From Burkholderiales bacterium (GTDB lineage: Bacteria > Pseudomonadota > Gammaproteobacteria > Burkholderiales > Burkholderiaceae), in assembly GCA_903643055.1 (NCBI GenBank), contig CAHJWV010000091.1:1-18829 (forward strand): a DNA stretch of 18,829 bases, in the 5' to 3' direction. This document shows, piece by piece, positions 5,924 to 15,500 of this stretch (position 1 is its first letter; the number at the start of each line of letters is the position of its first letter). Below the pieces are notes generated by a model that was not told where the DNA came from, ran no database searches, and worked only from the letters and a program-made list of their open reading frames with translations. The position numbers and the translations under genes were made by a program.

Positions 5924-8137
5924 ATGACAGCTCATCAACGTCTTTTCGCCATCCGCTTCGGCTGGCTGCTCGCCCTGCTGGCAGTTCTCATCGCCGGCTG
6001 CGGCGGGGGCTCCCGTGTCGACCCGATCCTCGGCAGCGGCGGTGCGGCCGTTCGCCCCATGGTCACCGCCACCTCGCCGGTGGCAACACCGGCTGCCACC
6101 GGCGTCGCCACCAACGCCCGCATCTCCGCGGCCTTTAGCAAAGCCATGGACGCCATGACGCTGACAAATACCAGCTTCATGCTCGCCTGCCCCGCCTCCA
6201 CGGCAGTCAATGCCAGCGTGGGCTATGACGCCGCGGCCCGCGTCGCCACGTTGACACCCAGCGCAGCGCTGCCGCCCGGCGTGGCTTGCATCGCCACGGT
6301 CACCACTGCGGTGCGTGACACCAGCGGCCTGGCCCTGGAAGGCCAGTTCAGCTGGAGCTTCACCACCTCGGCGACCGTGGATATCGCCGCGCCAACGATC
6401 GCGCTGACCATGCCAAGGTTGGGCGCCACCGACGTGGCAAACAACAGCCAGATCACCGCCACCTTCAGCGAAGACATCAACCCGGCGACGATCTCTGGCG
6501 ACACCTTCACCGTGGTCAACACCGCGCTGGGCACGCCCGTGCCGGGCACGGTCAGCTACTCGGTGGTCGGCCGCAGTGCCGTGTTCACGCCGAGCACCGC
6601 CCTGCCCAATGACAGCCCGTTCACTGCTACTGTCACTACCGGCGTGACCGACCTGGCCGGCAATGCGCTGGCGACCAACGCGGTATGGTCGTTCAGCACC
6701 GCCGCATTGCCCGACAGCAGCCGGCCCACCGTGCTACAGACGCAGCCGGCACCCAGCGCCAGCGCGGTCGCCAGCAACACCCGCATCGTCGCCACGTTCA
6801 GCGAAAGCATGAACCCGGCAACGATCTCCGCCACCAGCTTCACGCTGCTCAACACCACCACGGGCGTGGCCGTGCCAGGCGCCGTAAGCTATTCCGCTGC
6901 CTCGCGCACCGCCAGCTTCACACCCACCACCCCGAGCGTGCTCGCCAACGACAGCTCGTTCACCGCGACCCTCACCACCGCCGCAACCGACCTGGCGGGC
7001 AACGCGCTGGCGGGCAACACTGCCGTGCTGCCAGCTGCCGGCAACCACGTCTGGCGCTTCAGCACCGCCGCGCTGAGCGACACCACGGCGCCGACGGTGA
7101 CGGCCCTCAACCCGCAGGACGGCGCCACGCTGGTGTGCCTGACCAAGGCCGTCAACGCCAGCTTCAGCGAGCCGATGGATGTGGCCACGATCAACACCTC
7201 GACCTTCACGGTGAGCGACAACGGCGTGCCTGTGGACGGCACGGTCAGCTACGAACCCATCAGCCAGCTCGCCAGCTTCGTGCCGAGCAACGCTGCCGGC
7301 TTCGCGCCGAGCCGGGCCTTCGTGGTGACCGTGCTGTCCGGCAGCGCCGGTGTGGCTGATCTGGCCGGCAACCCGCTGGCCGCCAACCGCAGCTGGGGCT
7401 TCAGCACCGGCACGCAACCATGCATTGCCGCAGTGAACCTGCGCACCGCTGCGTCGTTAGGCGCTTTCGGTGGCGGCGCCGGGCTGACCAACCAGGGCGT
7501 CAACACCGTGGTGAACGGTAACCTCGGCACCACCGCGGTCTGTACCGCCATCACGGGCTTCCACGACGCGGCCAACGTGTACACGCAGACGCCGCTGAAC
7601 GTGGGCGTGGTCAACGGCGGCATTTACTGCGCGCCGCCCGCACCCGGCACCACCGGCACGCAGGCAATCGCCACGCAGGCGCTGGCCGATGCACAGACCG
7701 CCTACAACGCGCTGGCCGCCATGCCACCGGGCAGCGACCCGGGCGCTGGCCAGTTGGGCGGCCTGACCTTGCCGGCCGCGGTCTACACCGCCGCCGGTGG
7801 CACCTTCGCCATCACCAACGGCGACCTGACGCTGGATGCGCAGGGCGACGCCAATGCGGTGTGGGTATTCCAGAGCGCGGCCGCGCTCACCGTGGGCCAG
7901 CCCGCCCTTCCACGCAACGTGCGCCTGATCAACGGCGCTCAAGCCAGGAACGTGTTCTGGCAGATTGGCAGCGCCGGCCGCATCGAGGACCGCAGCGTGA
8001 TGGTAGGCACCCTCATCGCACCAGCCGGCGTGACGATCTCCACGCCGGGCCAAACCGCCCAGACCACCTTGATCGGCCGCGCGATCGGTCTCACCGCTTC
8101 GGTGACGATGGTCAATACCACGGTGGTGGCGCCATGA
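5924..8137 (+). CDS. Lipoprotein with four Big_5 Ig-like repeats and a C-terminal DUF3494 (ice-binding-like) domain
   Basis: Predicted surface or periplasmic adhesin-like lipoprotein of 737 residues. A lipoprotein signal ends in lipobox IAGC with Cys26; Gly at +2 favours outer-membrane sorting. Four Ig-like modules of the Big_5 (SbsA) type follow at about 45-150, 151-261, 262-383 and 384-497. Each has the pattern P.V....P....V..N..I.A.FS..M.P.TI...F, then FTPS, then TDLAGN, and ends in W.FST. Residues about 500-737 match DUF3494, the beta-solenoid of ice-binding proteins (start VNLRTAASLGAF, later VNGNLGTT, GGIYCA, LTLPAAVYTAAGG, VWVFQSAAALTV, NVFWQIGSAGRI, GTLIAP). ATG 5924 is chosen over the in-frame ATG 5822 because AGGA lies seven bases upstream and the signal peptide starts there. 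The stop overlaps a possible ATG (ATGA, 8134-8137) of the next reading frame, suggesting coupling with the OmpA gene. DUF3494 occurs in many non-polar bacteria, so ice binding is not certain; adhesion or another surface role is possible. Confidence 0.9.
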   Translation: MTAHQRLFAIRFGWLLALLAVLIAGCGGGSRVDPILGSGGAAVRPMVTATSPVATPAATGVATNARISAAFSKAMDAMTLTNTSFMLACPASTAVNASVGYDAAARVATLTPSAALPPGVACIATVTTAVRDTSGLALEGQFSWSFTTSATVDIAAPTIALTMPRLGATDVANNSQITATFSEDINPATISGDTFTVVNTALGTPVPGTVSYSVVGRSAVFTPSTALPNDSPFTATVTTGVTDLAGNALATNAVWSFSTAALPDSSRPTVLQTQPAPSASAVASNTRIVATFSESMNPATISATSFTLLNTTTGVAVPGAVSYSAASRTASFTPTTPSVLANDSSFTATLTTAATDLAGNALAGNTAVLPAAGNHVWRFSTAALSDTTAPTVTALNPQDGATLVCLTKAVNASFSEPMDVATINTSTFTVSDNGVPVDGTVSYEPISQLASFVPSNAAGFAPSRAFVVTVLSGSAGVADLAGNPLAANRSWGFSTGTQPCIAAVNLRTAASLGAFGGGAGLTNQGVNTVVNGNLGTTAVCTAITGFHDAANVYTQTPLNVGVVNGGIYCAPPAPGTTGTQAIATQALADAQTAYNALAAMPPGSDPGAGQLGGLTLPAAVYTAAGGTFAITNGDLTLDAQGDANAVWVFQSAAALTVGQPALPRNVRLINGAQARNVFWQIGSAGRIEDRSVMVGTLIAPAGVTISTPGQTAQTTLIGRAIGLTASVTMVNTTVVAP

Positions 8138-8141
8138 GCCG

Positions 8142-8183
8142 ACCCACACCCACACCCACATCGACATCGACACCCACATCGAC
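8142..8183 (+). repeat. Hexanucleotide repeat tract between lipoprotein and OmpA genes
   Basis: Seven consecutive hexamers of two kinds, in the order ACCCAC x3, ATCGAC x2, ACCCAC, ATCGAC. If translation began at the coupled ATG at 8134, the tract would encode PT/ST dipeptides and stay in frame with the OmpA signal peptide. The real OmpA start is more likely ATG 8197 (AAGGA at 8185-8189), which would make the tract a spacer of variable length. Confidence 0.7.
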
Positions 8184-8196
8184 CAAGGACAACGCA

Positions 8197-8406
8197 ATGA
8201 CACACACGCATGCATGTCGTTGGCTGGGCATGGCCGCACTCGGCTGCCTGGCCGCGCTCCCCTCCCATGCCCAGGAGGCCGGCACGTTCTACGTTGGCGC
8301 GGGGATCGGCCGCTCTTACGCCCGCATCGACGAGGCCCGCATCACATCGGAGCTGCTCGGCGGTGGCCTCGGCACCTCGGCGATGAGCCGCGATGAGCCG
8401 CGATGA
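8197..8406 (+). pseudogene. 5' part of a frameshifted OmpA-family gene (signal peptide and first barrel strand)
   Basis: Start ATG 8197 has AAGGA seven bases upstream. It encodes a signal peptide (hydrophobic GMAALGCLAAL, cleavage near SHA/Q at residues 23-26) and then FYVGAGIGRSYARI, a typical first strand of an OmpA-like barrel. After about residue 66 the frame is broken by a duplicated 10-bp unit and ends at TGA 8404-8406, giving a 69-residue product. Removing one 10-bp copy joins this frame seamlessly to the one starting at 8393 (reading GTSAMSRDEKDTGYKLL), for a 383-residue protein. Left as it is, the fragment would be exported but could not form a barrel. Confidence 0.85.
8380..8406 (+). 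repeat. 10-bp tandem duplication causing the OmpA frameshift
   Basis: The unit CGATGAGCCG occurs at 8381-8390 and 8391-8400, and a partial third copy (CGATGA) follows; period 10 holds from 8380 to 8406. Ten is not a multiple of three, so one extra copy shifts the frame by +1 and creates the TGA at 8404. Slipped-strand replication would produce such a change and could reverse it. An assembly or sequencing error is also possible. Confidence 0.88.
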
Positions 8407-9358
8407 AAAGGACACTGGCTACAAGCTGTTGGGTGGATACCAGCTCAGCCCCCGCTTCGGGCTGGAGGCCGGCTACTTCAAGCTGGGCGACTTCGGTTTC
8501 ACCGCCACCACGGTGCCGGCCGGCACACTGACCGGTCGCATCAAGTTGCAGGGCTTGAACCTCGACCTTGTCGGCACCTGGCCAGTGACCGAGCGCTTTG
8601 CGCTGCTCGGCCGTTTGGGTGCCCAATACGCGCAGGCCAAGGACCGCTTCAGCGGCAGCGGCGCGGTCGGCATCACCGATCCCGACCCCAGCCAGCGCGA
8701 GCTGAATCCGAAGTTCGGCGCCGGGTTGCAGTACGCGTTCAGCCCGGCCTTCCTGGTGCGGGCCGAAGCCGAGCGTTACCGAATCAACGACGCGGTAGGC
8801 AACCACGGGGGCGTCAACTTGTTCTCGGTCAGCTTGGTGTTCCCATTCGGCCGTGCGCCGCAAGCCCCGCCTGCAGCGGCGCCGGCCTATGTGGCTGCAC
8901 CCGTCGTGGCCCAGGCGGCACCGGCCGCAACGCCTGCACCACCGCCACCGCCAGCAGCCGTGGTGGCACCAGCGCCGCGGCGCGTGAGCCTGTCGGCCGA
9001 CTCATTGTTCGGCTTCGATGAGGCCACCCTCCGGCCGCAAGGCCGGGCCGCGCTCGACACATTGGCCAAGGATCTCAGCGGCACTCGCTTCGACGTCATC
9101 CAGGTCGAAGGCCATACCGACCGGCTGGGATTGGCTCGCTACAACCAGGCGCTGTCGCAGCGCCGGGCCGAGGCGGTCAAGGCCTACCTGGTCGCATCCG
9201 GTGGCATCGCCGCGGGCAAGATCGTGACTGTCGGCAAGGGCGAATCGGAACCGGTGTCGATGGCTGACCAGTGCAAGGGGCGCCATCCGAGCCCAGCGCT
9301 GATTGCCTGCCTGCAACCAGACCGCCGGGTGGTGGTCGAAGTCAGCGGCACCCGTTGA
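8393..9358 (+). CDS. OmpA-family outer-membrane protein, main part (barrel plus peptidoglycan-binding domain)
   Basis: Anchors the outer membrane to peptidoglycan and may form a small pore. The 321-residue frame contains most of an 8-strand OmpA-like barrel (about 8-152, alternating strands such as KLLGGYQLSPRFGLEAGYF), a Pro/Ala-rich linker (153-196) and an OmpA C-terminal domain (197-321). The latter has FGFDEATLRPQG, GHTDRLGLARYNQALSQRRAEAVKAYL, GKGESEP and ALIACLQPDRRVVVEV. Asp243 and Arg258 have the 15-residue spacing of the diaminopimelate-contacting pair in this family. The Cys294/Cys306 pair matches many betaproteobacterial OmpA tails. The frame has no signal peptide of its own; that lies in the preceding frame (8197). 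ATG 8393 is only the first start codon in this frame, without a ribosome site of its own, although translation ending at 8406 could re-initiate there. A product made that way would stay in the cytoplasm. The functional gene is therefore 8197-9358 minus 10 bp, if it is functional at all. Confidence 0.88.
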   Translation: MSRDEKDTGYKLLGGYQLSPRFGLEAGYFKLGDFGFTATTVPAGTLTGRIKLQGLNLDLVGTWPVTERFALLGRLGAQYAQAKDRFSGSGAVGITDPDPSQRELNPKFGAGLQYAFSPAFLVRAEAERYRINDAVGNHGGVNLFSVSLVFPFGRAPQAPPAAAPAYVAAPVVAQAAPAATPAPPPPPAAVVAPAPRRVSLSADSLFGFDEATLRPQGRAALDTLAKDLSGTRFDVIQVEGHTDRLGLARYNQALSQRRAEAVKAYLVASGGIAAGKIVTVGKGESEPVSMADQCKGRHPSPALIACLQPDRRVVVEVSGTR

Positions 9359-9439
9359 GTCAAAACGGCGCCGCCTCAACTCGTCAAAGGTTGGGCACGA
9401 AGCAAGCTGAACCGCCCCGAGTCCCCGAAGGCACCATGC

Positions 9440-9473
9440 CTCCAGCAGCTGGAGCCAGGCACAAGGGCTTGGC
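9440..9473. terminator. Weak hairpins between convergent OmpA and giant genes
   Basis: Two adjacent hairpins lie in the 211-bp gap between two convergent genes. The first is CTCCAG-CAG-CTGGAG (9440-9454). The second is GCCAGGC / GCTTGGC with a 6-base loop (9454-9473, one G-U pair). They share a base, so only one can form at a time. Neither is followed by a T-run on either strand, so intrinsic termination is doubtful. Apart from these, the gap shows nothing. Confidence 0.25.
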
Positions 9474-9569
9474 AGCACGGGCGCGACCCTCGGGGAGAGT
9501 GCCCCTCACGGCCCATCCCGCCAACAAGCGCCGTCATGATCCTTTCGACCCATGCCGATCGAACCACGG

Positions 9570-12500
9570 CTAGGCCTTCCCGGGCGGCGTGCGCAGGCCC
9601 AGCACATTGACGTTCACCTTCCAGTCCTGTGGCAGCAAATCCGGATCGTGCGGCACGTTCTTGCGGGCGGTGATGCGGCCGTCCATCAAGGCCGGGTCGA
9701 AGCCGTTGAACGCGGCCAGGGCCTCGCTGGCCTTGCGCTTGAGCGCATTCGGCCCGCCTGCCGCGGCCTGCTGCTGCGGCGTCAGGATCCAGTCGACGTC
9801 GGTGCTGGCGATGTCCCACATCGAGTTGCGTGCCGCGTCGTGCGGGTCGGCGTGCACCACGCGCTGCAGCGGCGCGCTGATCGGCATGGGCCCGTGGCCC
9901 GGCATCGGCTCCCTGACGTCGTCGACCACCTTGGCAGGTGGCGGCGCCAGCGGTGCAGCCTGCGGCTTCTCGATCAGGCCACCGGCCATCAGGCTGGCCG
10001 CGATCAATGCCAGCGAGCCGGCGCCACCCAGCACCCGCGAGCGCAGGTAGCGGCTGCGCTGATCGGGCGTCGGGTCGTTGAAGCGGCGCAGCAGCGTCTC
10101 GCCCAACTGGTAGCCGCTGGTGCCGGTGTAGGCCACCGTGCCGATCTGGCGCACCAGCTCCTGGTAGGTCGGGTGCGGCAGACCGTTCTTCAGCGCCAGC
10201 GCGGCCAGGCCCGCACCGGCCAGGAACGACAAGCCGTCGTCACCACCGGCCAGTACTTTCTTGAACAGCGCATGGCCGTCGACCCCCGGCGCATCGGCCG
10301 CCATTTTGTTTTTCCTGCCGCGCAGGTAGCGCAACACGTCATCGAAGCGGGTGCCGCCGATGCGGATCGAATCAAACGCATTGGCTGCGGCCAGCATGCC
10401 GGTCAGCGTACCTGCGACCACGCCATGCGGCAGGTTGCCGGCAAGGGCGTTGTGCCAGACCGACCCGAGCCCGACCGCATACGACGCCGTGTAGACGGCA
10501 TCCAGCGCCCAGCGCACATGGCTGGTGCCGGGCCGCAGGTCGGCGCCGATGGTGCCGAGGTCGTTCATCGCCTTCTCCAGCTGCAGGAGCGCCTGCTTGT
10601 CGTTCAACGGCGTTGCGTCACGCAGCTTTGCCTCCGCATCCTTCACCGCATCGAGGTTCTGACGCAGCTCTATCTTCTTGTCGGCCGGAACACCCCGCAT
10701 GAACCGATCCAGGCGATCGACCACCCGGTCATGGCGGCGCAGCGTCTGGTCGAACACCGCCTTGCTCGCCACGCGCGCACTCAGGCCGACGCGTGCTTTC
10801 GTCACCGCGCTCGGCTTGACGCCCACCTGGCGGGCCGAGGTCGTCAGTTGCTCGACCGCCTGCGTCACGCGGCGGCGGTAGGCAAAGCGAAATTCGCCCG
10901 GCTTCATCTTCAGGTCGGAGACGGCCTGCGCGGCCGCGTTGAAGGCGTCTTTCCGGTGGGCCGGCACACCGCCGCCCCTGATGCGCTTCTGGCCGTCATG
11001 CACCAGTCGGTTGGCGATCATCTCGAACTCGCCCTTGGTCGTCAGCTTCTTGTTCATCAGCCGGTGCTGGCGATCCCAGTAGCGTGCATGGCCGAAGCGC
11101 AAGGCCTTGGAGCCGGCACGCATCAGGCTGCCCGCTGCGACGAGCGTCAATGGGCCGATGCCTGGCGAATGGGGCGCAACAAAGGTTTCGGCCGCAAACG
11201 CCACGCCTCCGGTCGCCAGCAAGCCGACGGTGGCCGAACCGTACACACGGCGTCGGCTGGCGGTGGCGGGTGTGGCCACGGAGTTCATGCTGCCGGCCTG
11301 CGTTGAGGCAGTCGATACGGATTGCTGCGCCGCCTTGCGACGGCTGGGCTTGCGCCGCGCCGACAGCACGGTGCCAACCGCGCCAGGCTCATGCTGGCTC
11401 GCCTGTTGACTCAAAACCTGGCGCAGCTGCCGGTCATCTAGGCGGTTAGTCCAGTGCCTCGCGTCCACGGCGCCTTGCACGCGGGTGGCCTGCATCTCGA
11501 TGTCCAGGCTGTGCGGATTGGCTGCACCGCGCTGCTGATAGTGCACGGCCTCATGCGCGGCGATGCCGGCCAGGCGCGCCGGGCGCGTCCACACGCCACG
11601 GCCGGCCGTCACGCCGATGTAGTCGGCATGGTTCACATAGAAGCCATCGCGGTTCATGCCCAGCGGGTCCCGCTTGAACTGGTTCAGGTGCAGTTCGCCG
11701 CTTTCGAGCAGGCGCGCCGTGGCCTCGCCATGGGCATCACCCGGCCGGCGCAAGGCCCGCAGGATGGGCTGCATGCGGCGGTCGTCGGGCGCAATGCGCG
11801 TGCTTTCCAGCAGCGAAGGGTCCAAGTCGCTCGGGTCGCGCACCAGGCTGCGCAGCGCATCGATGGACTGGCCGATGCGGTGGTTGGTAATCGGCCGCCC
11901 GCGCCGCCCCGCCAGCGCAATGGCTTCACCTGCGGCCGATGGCATCGCGTCATGGCGGTGCAACGCCGTCACCGGGTCGCCCGCCGTCTGATAGGCCGTG
12001 ATGCGGCCAGCGCCAGGCAAGCCTTCCGGCACGCTCGCGGCATGCACACCGGCCGCGTTGAAGGTGATCGCGTCCAGGCCCGAAGCCGTGGCCGCCACCT
12101 CGGCGAGCCGGCCGCCGAGCGAATGGCCGACCAGCGTGACATCGGTACCAGCCGAGCGCAGCTGTTGGCCGACCGCGGCGGCGTAATGGTTGTAGTCGGA
12201 CTCATGGCCCCTCGCCTGGCGCACGTTTTCGCGCCAGTTCGCGCGAGAGCTCAGCACCGTGCCACGGAACGCCACCATCGGCTTGAACCCCGCCTGCCGG
12301 TTCTCGCCGACCGGCTCGTACACGCGCATGCGCAAGCCATCGGGCACAGGCATCGTCAGGTCGATGCCATAGCGCGCCGCCACGTCCTGCACATCGGTGT
12401 TGGCACGCCAACCGGGGAAGCCCGCGCTGTCGTCGACACCCACGTTCTTGGTGGCGAGAGCGGCATCGATGGCACGCTGCAGTTCGGTCGGCTGACGTGC

Positions 12501-15500
12501 CGCCTGCGCAGGGCCGGCGTCGGCCGCAGCGCCATCGGCAACGGGTTCACCGAACTCCTGGCGCAGCACGTTCTCCGGCCCGCGCTGGGCCACTGTCAGC
12601 GACTCACGCTGAACCACCGGCAGCGGCTCGCCCGCGGCCTGGCGCTTCAACCATTCGGTGCCGAAACGGGTCAGCCCCTCCCCCACCTGCCGTGGCGACA
12701 GCTCGGCCTCGGCGGGCGCGTGAGACAGCTGGATGCGTGGCGCCTTCTTCAGCACGGCCGCATCGAGCAGGCCGTTGTCCACCCACATCCGGGCGGTCTG
12801 CAGGTCCACGGCCACGCCACCCAGGTTCACCGCCGTCTGCGCCAGCACCTCGCCGCCCAGGTGCCCGGATTCAATGGAAATGCGGTTGTATTGATTTTCC
12901 CAGGCACCTTGCAGCATCAGCATCTCGGGCGGCTGGCCGCGCGCAGCCAGCTCTTGCGCCTGCTCGGCCAAGGCCTTGCGGAAGATCGCCTTGTCGGCAG
13001 GGCTCAGGTTCGAGGCCTGCCTCATCAAGGCCTGGTGCGCCTGGTCCAAGTACTTCTTCTGCTGCGCCCTGGCCTTCTCGCCGACCTTCGCGCTGACCAG
13101 ATGCCCCATCTCCAGCAGCTGCGGCAGGTCGGCCAGTTCGTCGTGGCCGAGGCCCGCCTTCAGCTCATGCCGCGTGTTGAGCAGTGGGCTCAGTGCATCG
13201 TCGGGGTGGGCCAGCAGGTACTCCACCGCCCGCGCCTTGAGCTGCTTGTCGTGGCTCGAAGAACCCAGCGTGCGCAGCTCTTTGCCGGAGGGGGCGAGCA
13301 GAAAGTGCAAGGGGTGCTCGGGATGGCGCTGCAGCACCTCCGCCGCCTTGGGCTGGCGGCCGCCCTTCAGCTTGTAGCGCGCGCCCAGCAGGAAGCCGAG
13401 TTCGCCCTCAGGGTCTTGGCGCAGGATGCTCACGGCCCGCGCCTTCAAGGCCTGATCGGACGGAGACGAGGTGAGCTTGCGCAGCCGATGGCCCGAGTCG
13501 TCCAGCATGAAACGCAGCGGATGGTTGGGGTCGCTGCTGATGATGTCGGCCGCCCGGGCGTTGCGCTGGGCGATGAAATCGTTGTGATTGAACAGCCGCG
13601 TTCCGTTGAGCAGGAAGCTCAGCACATGAGTCGTATCTGCCGAGATCAGCGCTTCGGCATCGCGGCGCATCTGCCCCCTGCTGCTGCCGATCAAAGGCAG
13701 CGGGTCATTCAGGGTTGAGTCGTTGCGCCGGACGCTTGAACCCGAGGCGCTCGTGTGGTCCTGCAAGGCCGATGGATGGCCATAGCCGTGGGTGAACGGC
13801 CCCGGGAAGACGGCGGTGTAGTCGCCCTGAGGCCCGGTCCGTTCGCCCCACACCACGAAGTGAGGGCGCGGCGCCGCGACGGGATTGATGGCCAGCTCGG
13901 CCTCATGCCGCGTGTTCAGGACGTGCATATCGCCCGGCGATGCGAAGCGCTGGTTGCTGTGAGGCGTGGGGTGCGTATGGGCCACCGGCCTTGCGCCGGC
14001 CGGAATCGGGCAGTGCACCGCGCTGCCGCTGTACAAACGGCGCACGCGCTGGCCATTCACGTTCTCGATCGTCAGCGCGAATTCGACCTTGCGCCCCTCC
14101 CTTGTGCTCAGCTGGTACAGCTTGCCGTAGCTGAACTCACCGGTGTGGCGCCCGCTCGGTATCGTCACGCCTTCGGACCCTGGCAAGGCCCCGCTGGCCA
14201 GCAGCTGATCCATCGTGGCATGGGTGCCCAGCCCCGGCGTGCGCGGCTCCACGGCCGGCAGGTGAGAGACGGAACCCGTGCCTTGCTGCAAGGCACCCGC
14301 CGACATCGTCTTCACGCTGTTGTGCACCTTCACATAGCCCCGCGCGACCGGGCGCGAGCCGATGTCGACCAGGTTCAGCGCCAGGTTCAGGCCCTGCTGG
14401 CGCTTTTCTGTGTCACTCATCTGGCTCCAGTTGTCGTAGGTGTAGCGGGTGTTCTCCTCCATCGCCACCGCACCCGACAACGCCGTCGGGGCGGAGAGCT
14501 TGTCGCCGATCGGTGCCCACTTGGCCTGTTGTGCCTGCCAGGCCGGCGCGCGTGCCTGCAGGCTTGCGGCCTTGGCTTCCAGGCTGGCGCCCTTGGCCGT
14601 TGTCGACGCATTGCCGCCCAGCCGCGAAGCGCTGGCCGCCACGCGCTCGGTGCGCATCAGGTTGGCGCCGGCCACGGCCGCGCGGCCGGTCGCACCCAGG
14701 GTCGGCAAGGCCACCACCGACGAGCCGAGGTTCAGCCAGTCCAGCCGCGCCTGCCGGTTGGTGAACGGGTTGATCGAGCCCCCATGCTGCGCCTCGTTGT
14801 AGAGGTTGTGGCCGCTGGTGGTGGCCGAATACGCACTGGCACCGACCAGTGCGACCGAGGCCGTGGCCAGCAGCGCACCTGGCACGGCCAGTGTGCCCAG
14901 CGACCCCACCGTCAGCACCACGCCGGCCGCCACGCCCACGCCGGCCACACCCCATTGCACCCAGGGGTTGTGTTCGACCTTCTCCCAGTTGCTTTCCACG
15001 CGCGCATCGCCCACGAAGAGCTTGACGTTGCCATGCGAGTCGAGCGACAAGTTGCCATCCTCCGGCATCACCAGTTTCACGCCGTCGGCCGGCAAGGTGT
15101 TGTTGTGGCGGTAGTCGTCCAGGCTCGTGTACTCACGGCCCATTTCGTCGACGTACTTGTCGCCGCGGCCATCGGCCTGGGCCACCTTGAAGATCGCGGT
15201 CTTGACGATGCCACCATGCTTCGGGTCGTCGATGCCGTACACCACCGGCACCACGGTGATCTGGGCCTGGTCACCACCGATGTCGGCGATCTTGCCGCTC
15301 ACCTTGTCGAGCATCTTCTGCTGCTCGCCACCCAGGCCGGCAAACAGGTTTTGCGACTGGCGCAGTTGCAGGTTGTTGGCCGGCGCGTTCGGATCGAGCG
15401 CGATCGACGGCTGCCATCCCAGCGCAAAGCCCACTTCGTTGCCGATCTGCGTTCGGCCCTGCGCCTGCACCGGTTGCGCACCGCCTTGCGCGTAGTACGC

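Noticed and set aside
6992..7018. Short direct repeat CTGGCGGGCAACGCG / CTGGCGGGCAACAC in the lipoprotein gene
   Set aside because: It is in frame and encodes the normal LAGNALAGN end of an Ig-like module, so no special role is needed.
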